DNA of 64,000 bases from Sciurus carolinensis (Eukaryota; Chordata; Mammalia; Rodentia; Sciuridae), in NCBI RefSeq assembly GCF_902686445.1, contig NC_062220.1, positions 90,644,143-90,708,142 of the forward strand, given 5' to 3'. The position numbers were made by a program, and so were the translations under genes. Positions 12,416-25,439 of the stretch are shown piece after piece (positions within the stretch are counted from its first letter, which is position 1; each line of letters begins with the position of its first letter). Under the pieces are notes generated by a model. That model was not told the DNA's origin. It searched no databases and was given only the letters and a program-made list of their open reading frames with translations.

Positions 12416-12725
12416 AAGAAGTTTTAGTACAATACTGAATTATGGGCCCAAACTGGTTCCATTTTCCAACTCATTATAAGAAACACACTGGCACAAAACC
12501 AAACAGTTGGGACTTACACATCACGTCCTATAGCCTCTATTTAGAAATGCTGGAACATTTGTGACAAGAAAAAAAATTAGACATGAGAGAGACACTCATG
12601 CAAACGGAGAATGAGAGAAAACAACAATAAAATTTAAACGGGATGCCCTTTCTTCAAAAGCTGCATACTTCATCAGTTTTCACAGTTCATTCCCTGGCTA
12701 CCAATCTCTCCCACCTCATCCTTAC

Positions 12726-12854
12726 CTCCAGTCATCCTTTGAGAGGTTGATCAAGATATTCATCTCCTCATCTTCTTGCAGAAGGCGATAGGCGGCACTC
12801 AAGTGGTGATTTTCTAGCACAGACCTGTCATTGTACAGAATTGCTGGATCCGAC
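12726..12854 (-). CDS. PDE1C: PDE1C exon g: catalytic core helices
   Basis: This 129-nt exon completes an arginine codon, encodes 42 codons from SDPAILYNDRSVLENHHLSA to INLSKDDW, and ends with two bases of a split arginine. The acceptor is tctgtgcag/G and the donor AG/GTAAGG. The ENHH and AAYRLLQ segments are part of the conserved HD-domain core that positions the second shell around the metals. LLQEDEEMN has Glu where I recall Asp in the human protein, a conservative difference. The next intron, 7.7 kb, contains a 2.6 kb L1. Confidence 0.96.
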
Positions 12855-13137
12855 CTGCACAGAGTCACATGGGACAGTTCAGGACATTCCCCCTGGATCC
12901 CCTCAGGGAACGCCCACCAGATGGAGTGCACCCCCATTTCTTCCCAGGTTTAGGAACTATCCTCACCCTCATGCCATCTGCATAGATCAGAAGCTCAAAA
13001 GAACACTGCAAATTATCAACAGATGCATGTAGTTTCCTTTACTATCAATATTCGATTGTGAATTGTGTGTCATCCAATCCAGGAATTCTCTGGAAGCTGT
13101 ATATCCAGATCTCAATGGTCTCTACTAGAGACAAAGG

Positions 13138-13143
<6 letters not shown>

Positions 13144-13175
<32 letters not shown>

Positions 13176-13366
13176 CCCAGTAGGGGACTGGGGATTGAAC
13201 TCAGGGGCACCTAACCACTGAGCCACATCCCCAGCCCTATTTTGTATTTTATTTAGAGACAGGGTCTTACTGAGTTGCTTAGCACCTCACTTTGCTGAGG
13301 CTGGCTTTGGACTCAAGAGCCTCCCTAACCACTTGGATTACAGGCATGAGCCACTGGGCCCAGCTC
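13144..13366 (-). repeat. Dimeric SINE (B1-dID type)
   Basis: Inverted copy. It opens with a run of 32 T (the poly-A tail on the other strand), then the ID half (gggattgaactcaggggc, aaccactgagccacatcccc), a linker, and the B1 half ending gattacaggcatgagccac. Confidence 0.9.
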
Positions 13367-13590
13367 AAAGGTGGTTTTTCAAAATGTGGACTATGTCAAA
13401 CTTTCTTATATTTTCTAGAATAACGTTAATTTAAAATTTGTATTTAAGTCAATGAATGTACTGGCTTATCTATTTTAGTTGTAATTCTCTGAACACATAT
13501 CACTTGCTGGGAATGTTCTGCAATCTGCCTCTTGATCTTAAAATTTTTTCATGTAAAAGTTATACATGGATAATTGAGAGTAAAGAATAT

Positions 13591-13776
13591 AACCAGGTGT
13601 GGTGGCCCATGCCTGTAATCCCAGCAACCCTGGAGGTTACAGGAGAATTGCAAGTTCAAGGCTAGCCTCAGAAACTTAGTGGGGCCCTAAGCAACTTAAA
13701 ATAAGATAAAAAATAAAAAAGGGTCAGGGAGGCAAGTCAGTGGCAAAGTGCTTCTGGGTTCGATCCCCAGTACAAA
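13591..13776 (+). repeat. Dimeric SINE (B1-dID type), diverged
   Basis: Contains ggtggcccatgcctgtaatc in the left half and gcttctgggttcgatcccc in the right half. Its tail has expanded into the adjacent purine tract. Confidence 0.8.
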
Positions 13777-13851
13777 GAAGGAAAGGAAAGGAAAAAGAAA
13801 GGAAAGGAAGCGGAAACGGAAGAGGAAGGAAAGGAAAGGAAAAGAAAGGAC
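13777..13851. repeat. (GGAAA)n-type polypurine tract
   Basis: About 75 bp of almost pure purines built from ggaaa units with variants. It is probably an expanded SINE tail. Confidence 0.9.
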
Positions 13852-15746
13852 AAAAATCAAAATTATGACAGTTGTCACTTTCTCAGAAACCATTTTATAA
13901 CTGTCACCAAACAGAGTTGTAAATTATTTTAATATCATTAACTACAAGGAAGCTCAATACAGAGTTGTAAAGTGGCTTCTGTGGGCCCCACAGTGGCTGA
14001 GTGTCAGGGCCGGGATGGACGTGAGGTCTTCTGACAGAAGGACCAATGCTCCCCTATATAGCTTTCACCTGTCATTGGCCAAACTTTGGGCTATCTCTAG
14101 CATACCTCAGAAGTGTTAGGCTTCATAATTTGTCCATCAAGGGACAAAGGACCTGGTCACAGACTTAGTTTTCTGCACAAAGACTCAGATCTATTAAATA
14201 AAGCTCTGTCAAAGAAGATCAGAGCTTGAATTTCATTTTAAATGGAACCTAATTGAACCCACTGGAATTTTCCTAAGGAGATAATACAAACCATGCAAAT
14301 GCCTTGGTGAAAGATGAGTTGACTGAGATAGGTACCAATGGGTGTGTATTTTGTGGCAGGAAGCTACTTGTCACCTCCTGTAATTAAGCTGCTTTCCTGA
14401 GTTATGATGGTCAGCGTTGGTCCCCAGGCAAGATCCACACTGTCACTCTACCCACCTGCTTCCTGCGGCAGGTGCTCTTCACTGCAGTCTCTGTCTTCAG
14501 AGCAAAGGTTCCACCCACAGACACACATTAAGCAGAGCTGCTCTGTATAGTTCCCTGCATCTAAGTACCTTGGAAAAGAACCGCAAAAGGCTGCTTCCCA
14601 GCGGCTGAGATCACCACACAGCAAGGCAGGAACAGGAACTAAAGCAAAGAGCTTCTGTCCTCCTGTCTGCTCCCTCTGTGTTGGAATATCCTAGCAGACA
14701 GATAATATTGTCTTGTGTGTGTGTGTGCCTCATAATCACGTGTTGAGTTCATTAAATACATGTAGGTTGATTTAATGAACACAAATCTATCTGGAGAACA
14801 CACCTGCTTTTTCAAGTGAAATCTGCAAGTATTTGTTTCGTATTCAACTATCCAACTCCTGCCCCCATGATTTTTCTCTTTGCCTTAATACCCTTCCCCA
14901 GATCCAAGCTTTCTTTGGTTCTTACACCAAACAAAGCCCAGTTAACCCTACTGTTGAATTCTGTCCAGTTCCACGTCACTGTTCTGATAGAAGGCAAGGT
15001 TTTAGGTTGATACAGAAGAGGACAGGCCTAGCATAGATCTACAGCTTGGGAAGGAAACACATCAAAATCAAAATCATTCATATTGAAATCAATCATTGAT
15101 CAATCAATTACAGATCAGAAGGTTCACAGTGGGTCACTCTGACTCAGATGTAATATCCTTAGCAGAGGTTTCTGTTTAGCTGTGCTGTTCATCAAGGAGG
15201 ATACACAGGTTGCCCATGGTGAAGGTGGCCCACATAAGTCAACCGAGCTCCCCCAGCCTGTGCCAGGGAGCAGTGCAGGCACTGAACAGAGATGAAATCA
15301 GAGAAAATAAGAGGGGCAACTCACAGAGCCCCAGAGGTTAGAGGGTAAGAAGGCTCAATTACTGTTAATGTCAACAGAAACACTCCAATCATCACCTGTC
15401 CCTGATTTAGTCTGCATGGCTCCTGGGCCTCTATGCAAGTACCTCACCACCTATCAGATATAGGTAGAATGTGCATAGGACATTTATAAATAAAGAGCAA
15501 TCAAAATAGAGAACATTTGCATGTTAGGTCTGAATAAAATGTGAGAATTAAGAGCGGATGGCTTCTTACACCCTAGGTCTTGATCGACACTGACCAGGTC
15601 AATCTTTTGTTTGTAAGTTCATCTCTTCAGAAACTCAAAATGGAGTAGCCACGCAAAAGACCGGTGACAAACACCTCTCTGACGTCTAAAACTCTATCCC
15701 TGCCCCCTCTCCTCTCCCCTCTTCTCCAACATGTCAGCATCCTCAC

Positions 15747-15847
15747 CGAGTCTGGATGTGGAAATTGTTGGTGGTTCCGGTGTGTTCATAGTCATGGATG
15801 GCAGCTGAGAAGATTATTGCAAAGATCTCCAGCTCCGTCAGCCAGTT
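15747..15847 (-). CDS. PDE1C: PDE1C exon f: PDEase signature HDxxHxxxxN
   Basis: This 101-nt exon encodes 33 codons from NWLTELEIFAIIFSAA to NFHIQT, then two bases of a split arginine codon. The acceptor is cctttcag/A and the donor CG/GTGAGG. It carries the family signature HDYEHTGTTN at exon residues 18-27. The first His-Asp pair supplies zinc and magnesium ligands, and the spacing HD-X2-H-X4-N is exact. Skipping it would destroy the frame and the metal site. It lies 2.9 kb upstream of exon g. Confidence 0.97.
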
Positions 15848-16198
15848 CTGAAAGGGAGATTACAGAGCAATCAGATAATGGTCTCCTTCTGAGAGAAAGT
15901 CTTCAGCGTGCTGACGACAGGCCACACACGGCTGCCTTTCTACCCGCAGCTGTAAGATGCTGCCAAGCCCAAGCTTTCTGACGTGCAGAAGAGAGGGTGT
16001 CTTGCCGCCCCCTGCCGCCCCCGGTGGAGAGACTGTAGGACTTGTGATTTGAAAAGAGCAGACAAGTTTGAAAGAACTAACTAGTACTTTTATCTTTTCC
16101 AAGAAAGCTGAAAGACGGTGAACACAAAAACTTTAAAAGCTCTGATCATTGCATTCTCCCACAATTTCCAAATAATGTAACTAGGTTTCTCTGTCTCT

Positions 16199-16246
<48 letters not shown>

Positions 16247-16250
16247 ACAC
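16199..16250. repeat. (AC)n microsatellite
   Basis: About 52 bp of AC dinucleotides with a single AT interruption near 16241, some 350 bp into the intron beyond exon f's acceptor side. Confidence 0.95.
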
Positions 16251-16479
16251 GATTTCAACACAACACCAAGCACTAAAATGAATAGAAGACCTAATGTCTG
16301 ATTACTGGGGGAATATCCACTGCAAGTGGGTAAAGACACATGGAGAAATAACACGTGACTTTCTGCCCTGTACATGCTGATGCTTGAAGGGACCTGTCAC
16401 CATCCATACAGTCCAGGTTGGCTGTAGTTCAACAGTTTGCCAAGTGTGTTCCTAGAAATGCCAGCAAATTTTTTGGCTT

Positions 16480-16599
16480 TATAACAAAGCAGAAGAGAGG
16501 GTGGCCCAGAAATTCTAAGTTGTGGTCCAGTAATCTGTTTACTAAACCATCCAGATAATTCTGATATGCACCAAAGTTTGAGAAGCACTGCTTGTGGAA
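16480..16599 (+). mobile_element. MER5-like hAT DNA transposon relic
   Basis: The phrases aattctaagttgtggtccag, ccagataattctgatatgca and aaagtttgagaagcactgct match MER5-type non-autonomous hAT elements. Short and diverged. Confidence 0.65.
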
Positions 16600-19254
16600 G
16601 TTCCTTAACTGATTTCCATTTGATGGGCTCTGTGGGTCCATGGATGGTTCCCATCCTCTCTGCAACCCTGACTGCCCAAAGTTCACACAGCAGAAACTTC
16701 ATGACTCACAGCCCGGAGCCCCAGCTTTGGGACCCTCTGCTCACTTTCGTTGCAGGTTGAATTGATACTCACAGAATTCAGTATGGTTATTCCCAGCTCC
16801 ATTTTGACACTTTGTAATTGTTATTATAATTATGTAATTAAATGTGACATAAACCAATAGAATATGAACACAAAAATTGAGTTGTTATTTCTATAGAACC
16901 TAAATTCAATGCTTTAGAAAGTTGCTAAAAGAACTGCTTTCAAAATATACAACAACTGTGAAACCATAAAAAACAAGCATAAAGTTTAAAGAGATTGTAC
17001 ATTCAGTTTGTTTCATGAGTCTCTTTAAGCTCCCATTTCACTTGAAAGAAATGAAGCAAGAAATCTTAGATATGGGCAGGGTTGCTCTAAAATGGCAATG
17101 AATACTGAAATCAGCAGAACTCAGAAAAGAGCTTAAGGTCTAAATTAAAGATAAGTGCGAAAAATATATATTTGGTTAAATTTCATGCAAAATGACTTAA
17201 AATGAACATATGGATTTTTATGATGTCCTATTTTAATTATTTCTCTCATTTAACTATTAATTTTCATTTTTGTCTAAGAAAATTCCTGAAATTTACTGTC
17301 TTCTTTGAGGATGGGTAAGAGAAAAATAAACAAATGACACACAACCTATGAAGAAAATACTTCAGAATAAGGGAAAGAATAAGCATAAAGATAACTCAAA
17401 GGAAAAAAACTACACTTTTTTAATAAATTATTTCTATCGAAAGCTAGCATGAGGAGATTTTCAAGATGGCGGAATAGAGGAGGTCAATTTCCTGGCTGCT
17501 CTGTGGTGTGAAACCAAGAAAGAAGACAGGCAGCTTCTCTGCAAGGTAGGTGAACAAAACAGAAGGTGGGGGTACTTTACTGGAATTTGAAACTGGACAT
17601 TCAAAGCAGATCAGGGACTCAGGAGGTTGGATATAATAAAATAAGGAAGAAATCCCTAGTGGCACAGTCACCGCCGCAGCCAAGCCAGAAGCACCAACCA
17701 GAGCAGTCCCTCTGTGAGCACAGTGAAGGGATAAGGGAATTAAAGGAATCCACATTTTTGGGAGGCCCAAGGGGTATTTTGTTACAGAGCATTTAGAGAT
17801 CAAGGACATTGCCTGGCAAACCTGAAAGACACACCGCACGATATTCTTGTATGGGGAAATAAGCCGCCACAGTGTGCAAGGGAAGGAACCATTTTATAGC
17901 TGCTGTGCAGGGGCCGGCAGCTGAGCAGGCCAATTCCAGGCAAACCTGAGTTTTTCCTGAAATACGGAGTCAGTAAACACACACTGCAAAATAGAGAGCA
18001 TGCTTAAGTGACCAGGAGAAAATCAAATGTGGAGAGAGGTTTACACAGAGGACAACTGGTCATGGAAACCTATTCAGCTCTAGCCCTCCCCTCCAATCCA
18101 ACTGCTTGTAGGACCAGTTAGGAGAGAGGCATCTGCCCATAAATTCAAAATGACAAGGATGGGAAAGATTGGAGACTGAACCCAAGACCAGGAAACCTGA
18201 GGTCCAAAGATGATGTAGGGGACTAGGAATTGGGTCCCCACCATACAAGTGGAATCCAGGGGAGATGCCTGGGGTACAGTCTTCCAGCGTGGACCAGCAA
18301 GTACTGAACCCTGGAGATGCCCTGATTCAAAATCTCCAGACCAACCGGCATTCAGCAAAGAGCCTGGAGCCCACCTAAGCCTAAACACTGCCTCCAGGAA
18401 ATCCACCTACCAGATTACCTCTCACTCCAGCAATCCAGAGGGTGGAGCATCAAGCTCCAAAGGACCCCACCTAAAACTGCTGAGAAGAGAAGTTAAGAAT
18501 ATTTTGAATTCCAATGGAAAGAATTAGCTTTTCATCAACATATTTTTTTAAATTCTTTTTCTCTGTTTAATTGTGACCTCAATGGTACATGGACATTTAT
18601 ACATATTCATATTTGTTTTTCCTCATTTCTACCATTTTGAAAGCCAGTTTTTTTTCATGGATTAGTTTTTTGTGAAATAGGATTTTTTTTAAATTGAACA
18701 GCTTATATTTCATATAACAAAACATTTTAGGAAACTAAACATTTTTTAAAAATTTTTTATACACTGCACTTTGATCCATTGTACACAAATTTTAATTAAT
18801 ATGTTTTAGTTAAGTTTTGCATTCTTTTATTTTTAATTTTTTTCTCCTACCTGTTTCCCTTGATTCTCTCTTTTCTTCTGCTAACAGCCAATTGTTATCT
18901 CTTTCACTCTTCCTTTAATTTTTTACTTCTTCTTTTCTCCTCCTCCCTCATAATCATCACATCCTATATCACTTCTTTTTTCTCCCTGTCAAATGGTTTA
19001 TAACCATTTGAAGTTATAAACCCTATTGGAAATTTCCTGTTTTTATTATAAGCAATGACTGATCATATCATTTGTTTATTGTAATAATTAACACTGTAGA
19101 CATCACAGTAGGAACCATTTGATTTAGTGTTGTATATTGTTTATGTTGGTTGTTATTATTATTTGTCTCCCCTTAAACAGTGAGGCACTGGAAACATTCA
19201 GGGATGCTATAAGTCCACAGGATAGAAATTCTACTGCCTCAGATCCATATTGTT

Positions 19255-19975
19255 AGATGGGTAGACACACAAACAACATGGAAAAACAGGAAAACAAATC
19301 ACCCCAAACAAATCAAGATATTCCAATAACAGAATCCACTGACACCACAGAGTAAGAAATGTCAAAGAAGAGTTTAGAATGTACATAATTAAACTGATCT
19401 GCAAAGTAAAGGAAGGCAAAATAAAAAAGATCAGAGAAAACATACAGGAAGTGAAAGATCACTTCAACAAAGAGGCAGAGATTCTGGAAAAAAAAAAAAA
19501 AAAAAGCAGAAATCCTTGAAATGAAGGAAACAATAAACCAAATTAAAAATTCAACAGAAAGCAACACCAATAGACTAGACCACTTGGAAGATAGAATCTC
19601 AGAAATGAAGAAAAAATATATAACCTTGAAAATAGAGTTGACCTCAGAGAGATGTTAAGACACCATGAACAGAACTTCCAAGAAATATGGGATAACATGA
19701 AAAGACCAAATTTAAGATTTATGGGGAAAGATGAAGGCACAGAGATACAAACCAAAGGAATGTACAATCTATTCAATAAAATAATATCAGAAAATTTCTC
19801 AGACCTAATGAATGAAATGGAAAATCAAATACAAGAGGATTACAGGACCCCAAATTTACAAAATTACAACAGACCCACAACAAGACACATTATAATGAAC
19901 ATACCTAACACACAGAATAAAATAGAATTTTTAAGGCTGCAAGAGAAAAATATCAGATTATATATTGGGTGAAAC
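19255..19975 (+). pseudogene. L1 ORF1 remnant
   Basis: ORF1 encodes the L1 RNA-binding chaperone. The decayed reading frame starts near a cluster of ATGs around 19280 and is broken by a stop early on and by an A18 run at 19487-19504. Its best surviving piece is 19652-19972 (106 codons), containing NFSDLMNEMENQIQEDYRTP and TRHIIMNIPNTQNKIEF, the conserved RNA-binding C-terminal half. Non-functional. Confidence 0.85.
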
Positions 19976-20303
19976 CAATTCAGATCTCAGCTGATTTCTC
20001 AACCCAGACCCTCAAAGTTAGGAGGTCCTGAAATAACATATACCAAGCTCTGAAATAAAATGGATGACAACCAAGAATCCTATATCCAGGAAAATTAAGC
20101 TTCAGCTTTGAAGATGAAATAAAATCCTTCCATGATAAACAAAAGTTGAAAGAATTCGCAACTACATAACATTCTCAACAAAATATCCCATGAAGATGAA
20201 GTGAAAAAAAAAAAGTGAAAACCAGTCAAGGGAGTAACTACACTAAAGGAATAGTCAATCAAAGAAGAAACTAATTCAAATTAAAAACCAGAAATAAACT
20301 CAA

Positions 20304-20895
20304 ATGACAGGGAATACAAATCATATCTCAATAATAACCTTGAATGTTAATGGCTTAAACTCATTAATCAAAAGACACAGACTGGCAGACTGGATTAAAA
20401 AACAAGACCCAACAATATGCTGTCTCCAAGAGACTCATCTCATAGGCAAAGACATCCACAGACTGAAGGTGAAAGGATGGGAAAAAATACATCACTCATG
20501 TGGATCATGAAAACAAGCAGGGGTTTCTATCCTCATATCAGATAAAGTAAACTGCAAACCAAAGTTAATCAGAAGGTACAAAGAGGAACATTTCATACTG
20601 CTTAAGGGGATTATACATCAATAAGACATAATAATCATAAATATTTATGCCCCAAACAATGGAGCATCTAAATACATCAAACAAACCCTTCTCAATTTCA
20701 GTAACCAAATAGACCACAACATAATAATATTGGGTAACTTTAACACACCTCTCTCACTACTAGATAGACTTTGCAACCAAAAAATAAATAAATAAGTAAA
20801 AAATACAATTGATGATTTAGACTTAATAGACAAATATAGAATCTTTCATTCATCAATGACTGAATACACTTTCTTTTCAGCAGCACTCTGATCCT
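20304..20895 (+). pseudogene. L1 ORF2 remnant: endonuclease N-terminus
   Basis: ORF2 begins at 20304 with MTGNTNHISIITLNVNGLNS, the classic L1 endonuclease start. CCLQETHL follows, containing the catalytic glutamate of the endonuclease/exonuclease/phosphatase fold. A stop after 68 codons and further shifts break the frame. Recognisable homology ends near 20895 in the TFFSAA segment. No reverse transcriptase follows in this orientation. Confidence 0.9.
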
Positions 20896-21648
20896 TCTCT
20901 AATAGTCTATGTTATGTAAGCTATCACATATATGGGCATACAATTGTAATATTACCTTAATATACTTTTTAGCATCTGCAGGTTTATTGTGATAGTTCCC
21001 TTTCCATTGATATTAATTTTTGTGTTCTAGCTTTTTTCTTGATTAGACTTGTTTGATTTTTATCAAATTTTAGCTCTATTATTTCTTCTCTATTTCATAT
21101 ATTTCTGCTCCTACTCTTATTTTGTCCTTCCTACTACATAATTTAAAAATAATTTGTTATTCTATCTTCTTTCTGATACAAGTACTTTAAGTTATAAATG
21201 TTCACCTGAGTACTGTTTCATCCCAGAGATCCTGATATTTTAAGCTTTTGTTATCACTTAGTTCAAAGTACTTTTTATTTACGTTTCTTGTGCTTTCTTC
21301 CTTGACCTCTGAGATATTTCTGAGTGTGCCATTTAATTTTGAAATAGTTGACATGTGGGGATGGGGTTCTATTTATCTTAAGGTGATTGATTCCTAATGT
21401 AATAAATCATGCAGCAAATGGTCTGCATGATTTCAAATTTTAAAAATAGTAATGGAAATGCTTTTAATATTGCTTGTATTTGTAACATACATGTCAAAAC
21501 TGATCAAACTGCATACTTCAAATATGTACATTTTATTGTACTTCCATTTTACCTCAATAAAGCTATGTAAAAAAAAAAAAAAACTAGCATGAAATCTCAA
21601 GAAACATTTTTGGCATCCTCCATAATATACCTCAAATATATACACTGA

Positions 21649-21862
21649 GGCTGGACAGAGTGGTACATACCTGTAATCCCAACAGCTAGGGAGGCTGAGG
21701 CAGGAGGATCACGAGTTCAAAGTCAGTCTCAGCAACTTAGCAAGGCCCTAAGCAAGTCAACAAGACCTTGTCTCTAAATAAAATATTAAAAAGGACTGGG
21801 ATGTGGTTCAGTGGTTAAGTGCCCCTGGGTTCAATTCCTGGTACCAAAAAAAAAAAAAAAAA
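21649..21862 (+). repeat. Dimeric SINE (B1-dID type)
   Basis: Both halves are well preserved (aggctgaggcaggaggatca; gtggttaagtgcccctgggt), with an 18-A tail. It lies about 60 bp after the L1 target-site duplication. Confidence 0.92.
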
Positions 21863-22039
21863 TGCAGACTGAGATACACGGAACAGAAAGACATCCAGAG
21901 AAATCAGTGAGGGGGAAAGGAGATGGGTAAGATAAGGAATATCAGCAAGAAAACTGAAGCTACAAAGCCTATTCTACAGGCAGCAAAGAACCCTTTATCA
22001 GCTCCCCATGGCACTGGTGGGGGGGGGGTCCCTCAGTGC

Positions 22040-22235
22040 TAGGTCCAGTTCTAGGTGCTTTTTATGTAGAAACTCATGTCACTGTCACAACACCATAAAG
22101 GGAGGTACTGTGCAGTTAGTGCCCACTTACACAAGAGAAAACTGAAGCTGATAGGGGCTCAGGACCTGCCCAAGATGACACCTGTGTTGGCCAGATTAGA
22201 GTCAAACAGCATGTCACCAGAATGCTCACTTAGAC
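22040..22235 (-). repeat. MIR-like ancient SINE
   Basis: Plus-strand order ctaggtgctttttatgtaga, then cataaagggaggtactgtg, then a caagagaaaactgaagct block and a gacctgcccaagatgacacc block. This is the reverse complement of a MIR core. Confidence 0.7.
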
Positions 22236-23611
22236 TCTTTAAGTCATAGTCTCTTTGGGTCATTGCTCATGTGTTCACCCAATTTTTCATACAGTTATAT
22301 TAGATATAGTTTTATATTGTACGTTTTTCTTGATATTGTTCACACATACCACATATAGGTTTTTGGACCTTGGCAATGATTTTTCTTTCTTTCCTAATAT
22401 CCTGTCTCTCCTCCTGAATACCTCTACCTACTCCCCCACATACATCTCTTTTTCTAAACTCCTCCAATATTAATTTAACAATTTAAAATTATTATAAATG
22501 GGAAACAGTGTAGCATCTAAGCAAATCTGAGTCTTGGAACATTAGTCCAGCCAGCAGAAAGCCTTTAAATAAACTGTGCCATTATAGTTCCCACATGATA
22601 AATATAAGTGACACTTCTTCCTTATCCAAACATACTAACCAAACCCTATCTTAGGTATGACTTATTTCTAATAAACCAAAAACAGTGCATGATTATGCAA
22701 ACATACAAAAAATAACCCCAAAATCATAAACTAAAAAACTTGTTTTAATATCTGAGCTTTTCAACTATCATTGTGTATGGTTAGAATTAATTATGGTGGT
22801 TTGGGGATAGGAAGAAAGAAGAGATGGTGTCTGGGGTGGATGAGGGGAAGGACGAGAGACATCGTTTCAGAGAGAAGAGACATTTAAGATGGGCCTTCAA
22901 GACTGGACAGAGCAAGAAATGGAGGTGGGCATTTTCAGAAGAAGCTTGTTCATTTTGAGTAAGGAAATGAGCCCTTGACTTGGGTAGGAGTTAGAGTTGA
23001 TTAGGGCCTGGTGAGCCTAGAGTGAGGAAGGAATGGAGAGTGAAGTCCACATGCAAGAGAGTGAAGTTCACAGGCAACCAGCACACCACTTCAGGAAGGG
23101 CATTTTGCAGGAGCAGAGAAAGGCACTGTTTGGGAACTGGAAAGTTCTTATAGGATATAGGGGCAGCATGGAGGTAGAGTCCATATGAATTAGCAATTAC
23201 CTGAATTCTTCTATCTGGGGGGGTCAGATAGAAGTTGCAGTCAAGGAAAACAAAGAATTGAATATGATCTGAACACTTTAGAGCCTGAGTAGCTAAAAAC
23301 ACCCTGGGTATGAGAGAAACTCTTTTAAGAGAAATTGGACTTCATATTTTAATATGGTTCAGATTTTTTTGCCTTTTACAAATTAATATCTGTGAATGCA
23401 GAAGGTTGTAGGTCAATGTATAACTAATCAGAAATTTAAGTCCTATAGGTATTTATTCCAGAATTATCAAATTGTTTCAAGTTATAAGTCAAACATCCTA
23501 TCAGTGCTTCCTTATCTACAAAATATGAATGGCACAGATGATTTATTGACAGGCATGTCTATAAAACTGGTAATGGTAGATTGGGATTGTGCTGTGACCC
23601 AGAGAGGCAAG

Positions 23612-23614
<3 letters not shown>

Positions 23615-23654
<40 letters not shown>

Positions 23655-23676
23655 TGTATGTCTGTGTGTTTGTGTA
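23615..23676. repeat. (TG)n microsatellite with imperfect extension
   Basis: Perfect TG from 23615 to 23653, then TG with C and A interruptions up to about 23676. Confidence 0.95.
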
Positions 23677-23839
23677 TGGAGCAGATGGGGAGAGATGGAT
23701 GCAACAGTCCAGAGGAAACTGGGAGGAAAAAAGACATGGACAATGTGTCATTGTGGGAGGAGACATTAACAGTAAGTTGTTGACGTTGAAATGTGAATGA
23801 TAAAGTTTTGTTTTTTGTTTTTTTTTTTTTTAGTTAACT

Positions 23840-24324
23840 GTTTTGCTCCACATTAATTTTTTATTGCTATCTTAAGAAATCACCACGAACTTAAGATCAC
23901 TTCTCACTTATTGGCACACAGTTCTGTAAGTCAGAAGATCAGAACAGCATGGCTGGTTTTCTGCAGGGTTTTATAAGGCCGAAATCCTTTCTGAGGAGGT
24001 CTGGGGGCAGATACGTTTTCAGGAATATTCAGGGCATGGGTGGAATTCATTTCCTTCTTCATTTCCTTGCTCCATTATCATATCTTCAAGTTATCAATGT
24101 TTGTATAAGTCCTTCTCATACTTTAGACCTCCCTGACTTCTTCTGCATTGTCTCTTTGACTCTGATGAACTTGTGAGATGCCCTAGGGCCCACATAGAGG
24201 ATCCAGGACAATCTCCCTACCTAAGGACTTTTGATTGGCAAACTTAATTGTAAATTTCCTTCTGCAAATTTTCTTTTACCATCTAATACAACAGTTAGCA
24301 AATGGGACACCAGAGGACGAAGGT
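23840..24324 (-). mobile_element. MaLR-type LTR (MLT1-like), diverged
   Basis: The plus strand shows ttattgctatcttaagaaatcac and cacagttctgtaagtcagaag in fragments, followed by an aaggccgaaatcctttctg block. This is the reverse complement of the 3' part of MLT1-like LTRs. Boundaries are approximate. Confidence 0.6.
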
Positions 24325-25439
24325 TGCAAAGGCCAAATTTCATCCATTTATAACCCCTAATAAAATTATTCACTATTCAGCCGAAATGTCAATTTAACAT
24401 CCTTAGAGTTTTCTTTTTAAGTAAGATGATATCATCTATGATCAAAAGGACAAGACACACACCTTCTTCTCTCTTCTGAAAAAGCAGGCAGGGGGAGTAT
24501 TAATGGCCCTATGCCTGATCAAAGCCATGAAACAACGATGGACAGTTCTAGGGTTTGGAATATTTTGGCCTAAATCAAAATCAGACTAGAGCCTGGAGTC
24601 TGACTAGTATCTATTCAATCAATAACAACTCTTCAATCTAATTTTGCTTAAGGATTTTTGCTTTTAAGTAAGCAAAATAATTCTGAAAGAATTAATGCAT
24701 CTTCTAGACCCTTCTGTTAAACAACAATAAGTAACACAAACAGATTACAATGCATAATACTGTTGATGCTGAAGCCCAGACATCACTTAATCAGTGGAAT
24801 ATTTTAGTTTCATGTGTGTTTTACAATTTATAAAACTGAAGTGATTTAAAGTATTTCCTCCTTTTCATTAGCAACGGAAGGTTGGAGTAACAATATACTC
24901 TCCATTCATCAGAGTGCTGCATCTGCAAGCTCACCATGAAAGAGGTTTGTTTTGAGTCGCATTGCCAAGAAAGAGTGAGTGGGAAGTAGTTTCTATATTT
25001 AAGAATTATTCTGAATATGGCCTGGATTGATAATGAAAATTCAGTAGCAAATGGCGAATGAGCTCATTTAAGAATAGTACACAGTACATCATGATCACTG
25101 GCTGCTATGATATAACATTTATGTCAATGACAACTTGCATTAGAATAAAAGCTTGGGAGTTTGTTTTTTTTTTTTTGAGAACTGAAGAAGCTGTGTATGA
25201 TTCACCTTTATATCCCTGGAGCATACTGTGCACAATACATACTAAATGTATGTTGAATAGATGAACTCAAAGTATATTTCTGACTCCATTTTGATCTGCA
25301 CAATATCTTCAAGAAAATGTACTTGAAGATTCTCTGATAAAAGTGGCTCTTTTTGGCCAAGGATATTGTAGAATTATGGCTAAATATTTAAATTCATGGC
25401 CTCAGAGGTCAGACTGGATGCCAAATCCTTTCTCTGCTA

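Larger units (their letters stand above)
5021..12725 (-). other. PDE1C: PDE1C intron between exons g and h
   Basis: This 7.7 kb intron carries two old antisense L1 pieces, a MaLR LTR, a (TG) microsatellite, a MIR and one 5'-truncated L1, all listed separately. I see nothing in 6376-6775, 8264-9320, 9521-9752 or 12416-12725. Confidence 0.85.
12855..15746 (-). other. PDE1C: PDE1C intron between exons f and g
   Basis: A 2.9 kb intron with two SINEs and a purine tract in its exon-g-proximal third. I recognise nothing in 12855-13143, 13367-13590 or 13852-15746. Confidence 0.85.
17444..21592 (+). mobile_element. L1 with 5' end, internally rearranged, 9-bp target-site duplications
   Basis: The element lies between two copies of ctagcatga (17444-17452 and 21584-21592) and ends in a poly-A tract. 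It starts ggagattttcaagatggcgg, the L1 5' terminus with a CAAGATGG YY1-type site. A 5' UTR, ORF1 and the start of ORF2 follow in sense up to about 20895. About 20990-21350 then reads as antisense L1, and 21470-21583 is a sense L1M-like 3' end (acctcaataaagctatg). Most of ORF2, including the reverse transcriptase, is missing. Confidence 0.85.

Noticed and set aside
23396..23800. Open frames with Cys-Val or Thr-His repeats (also near 8224, 16181, 60019)
   Set aside because: They are translations of TG/AC microsatellites.
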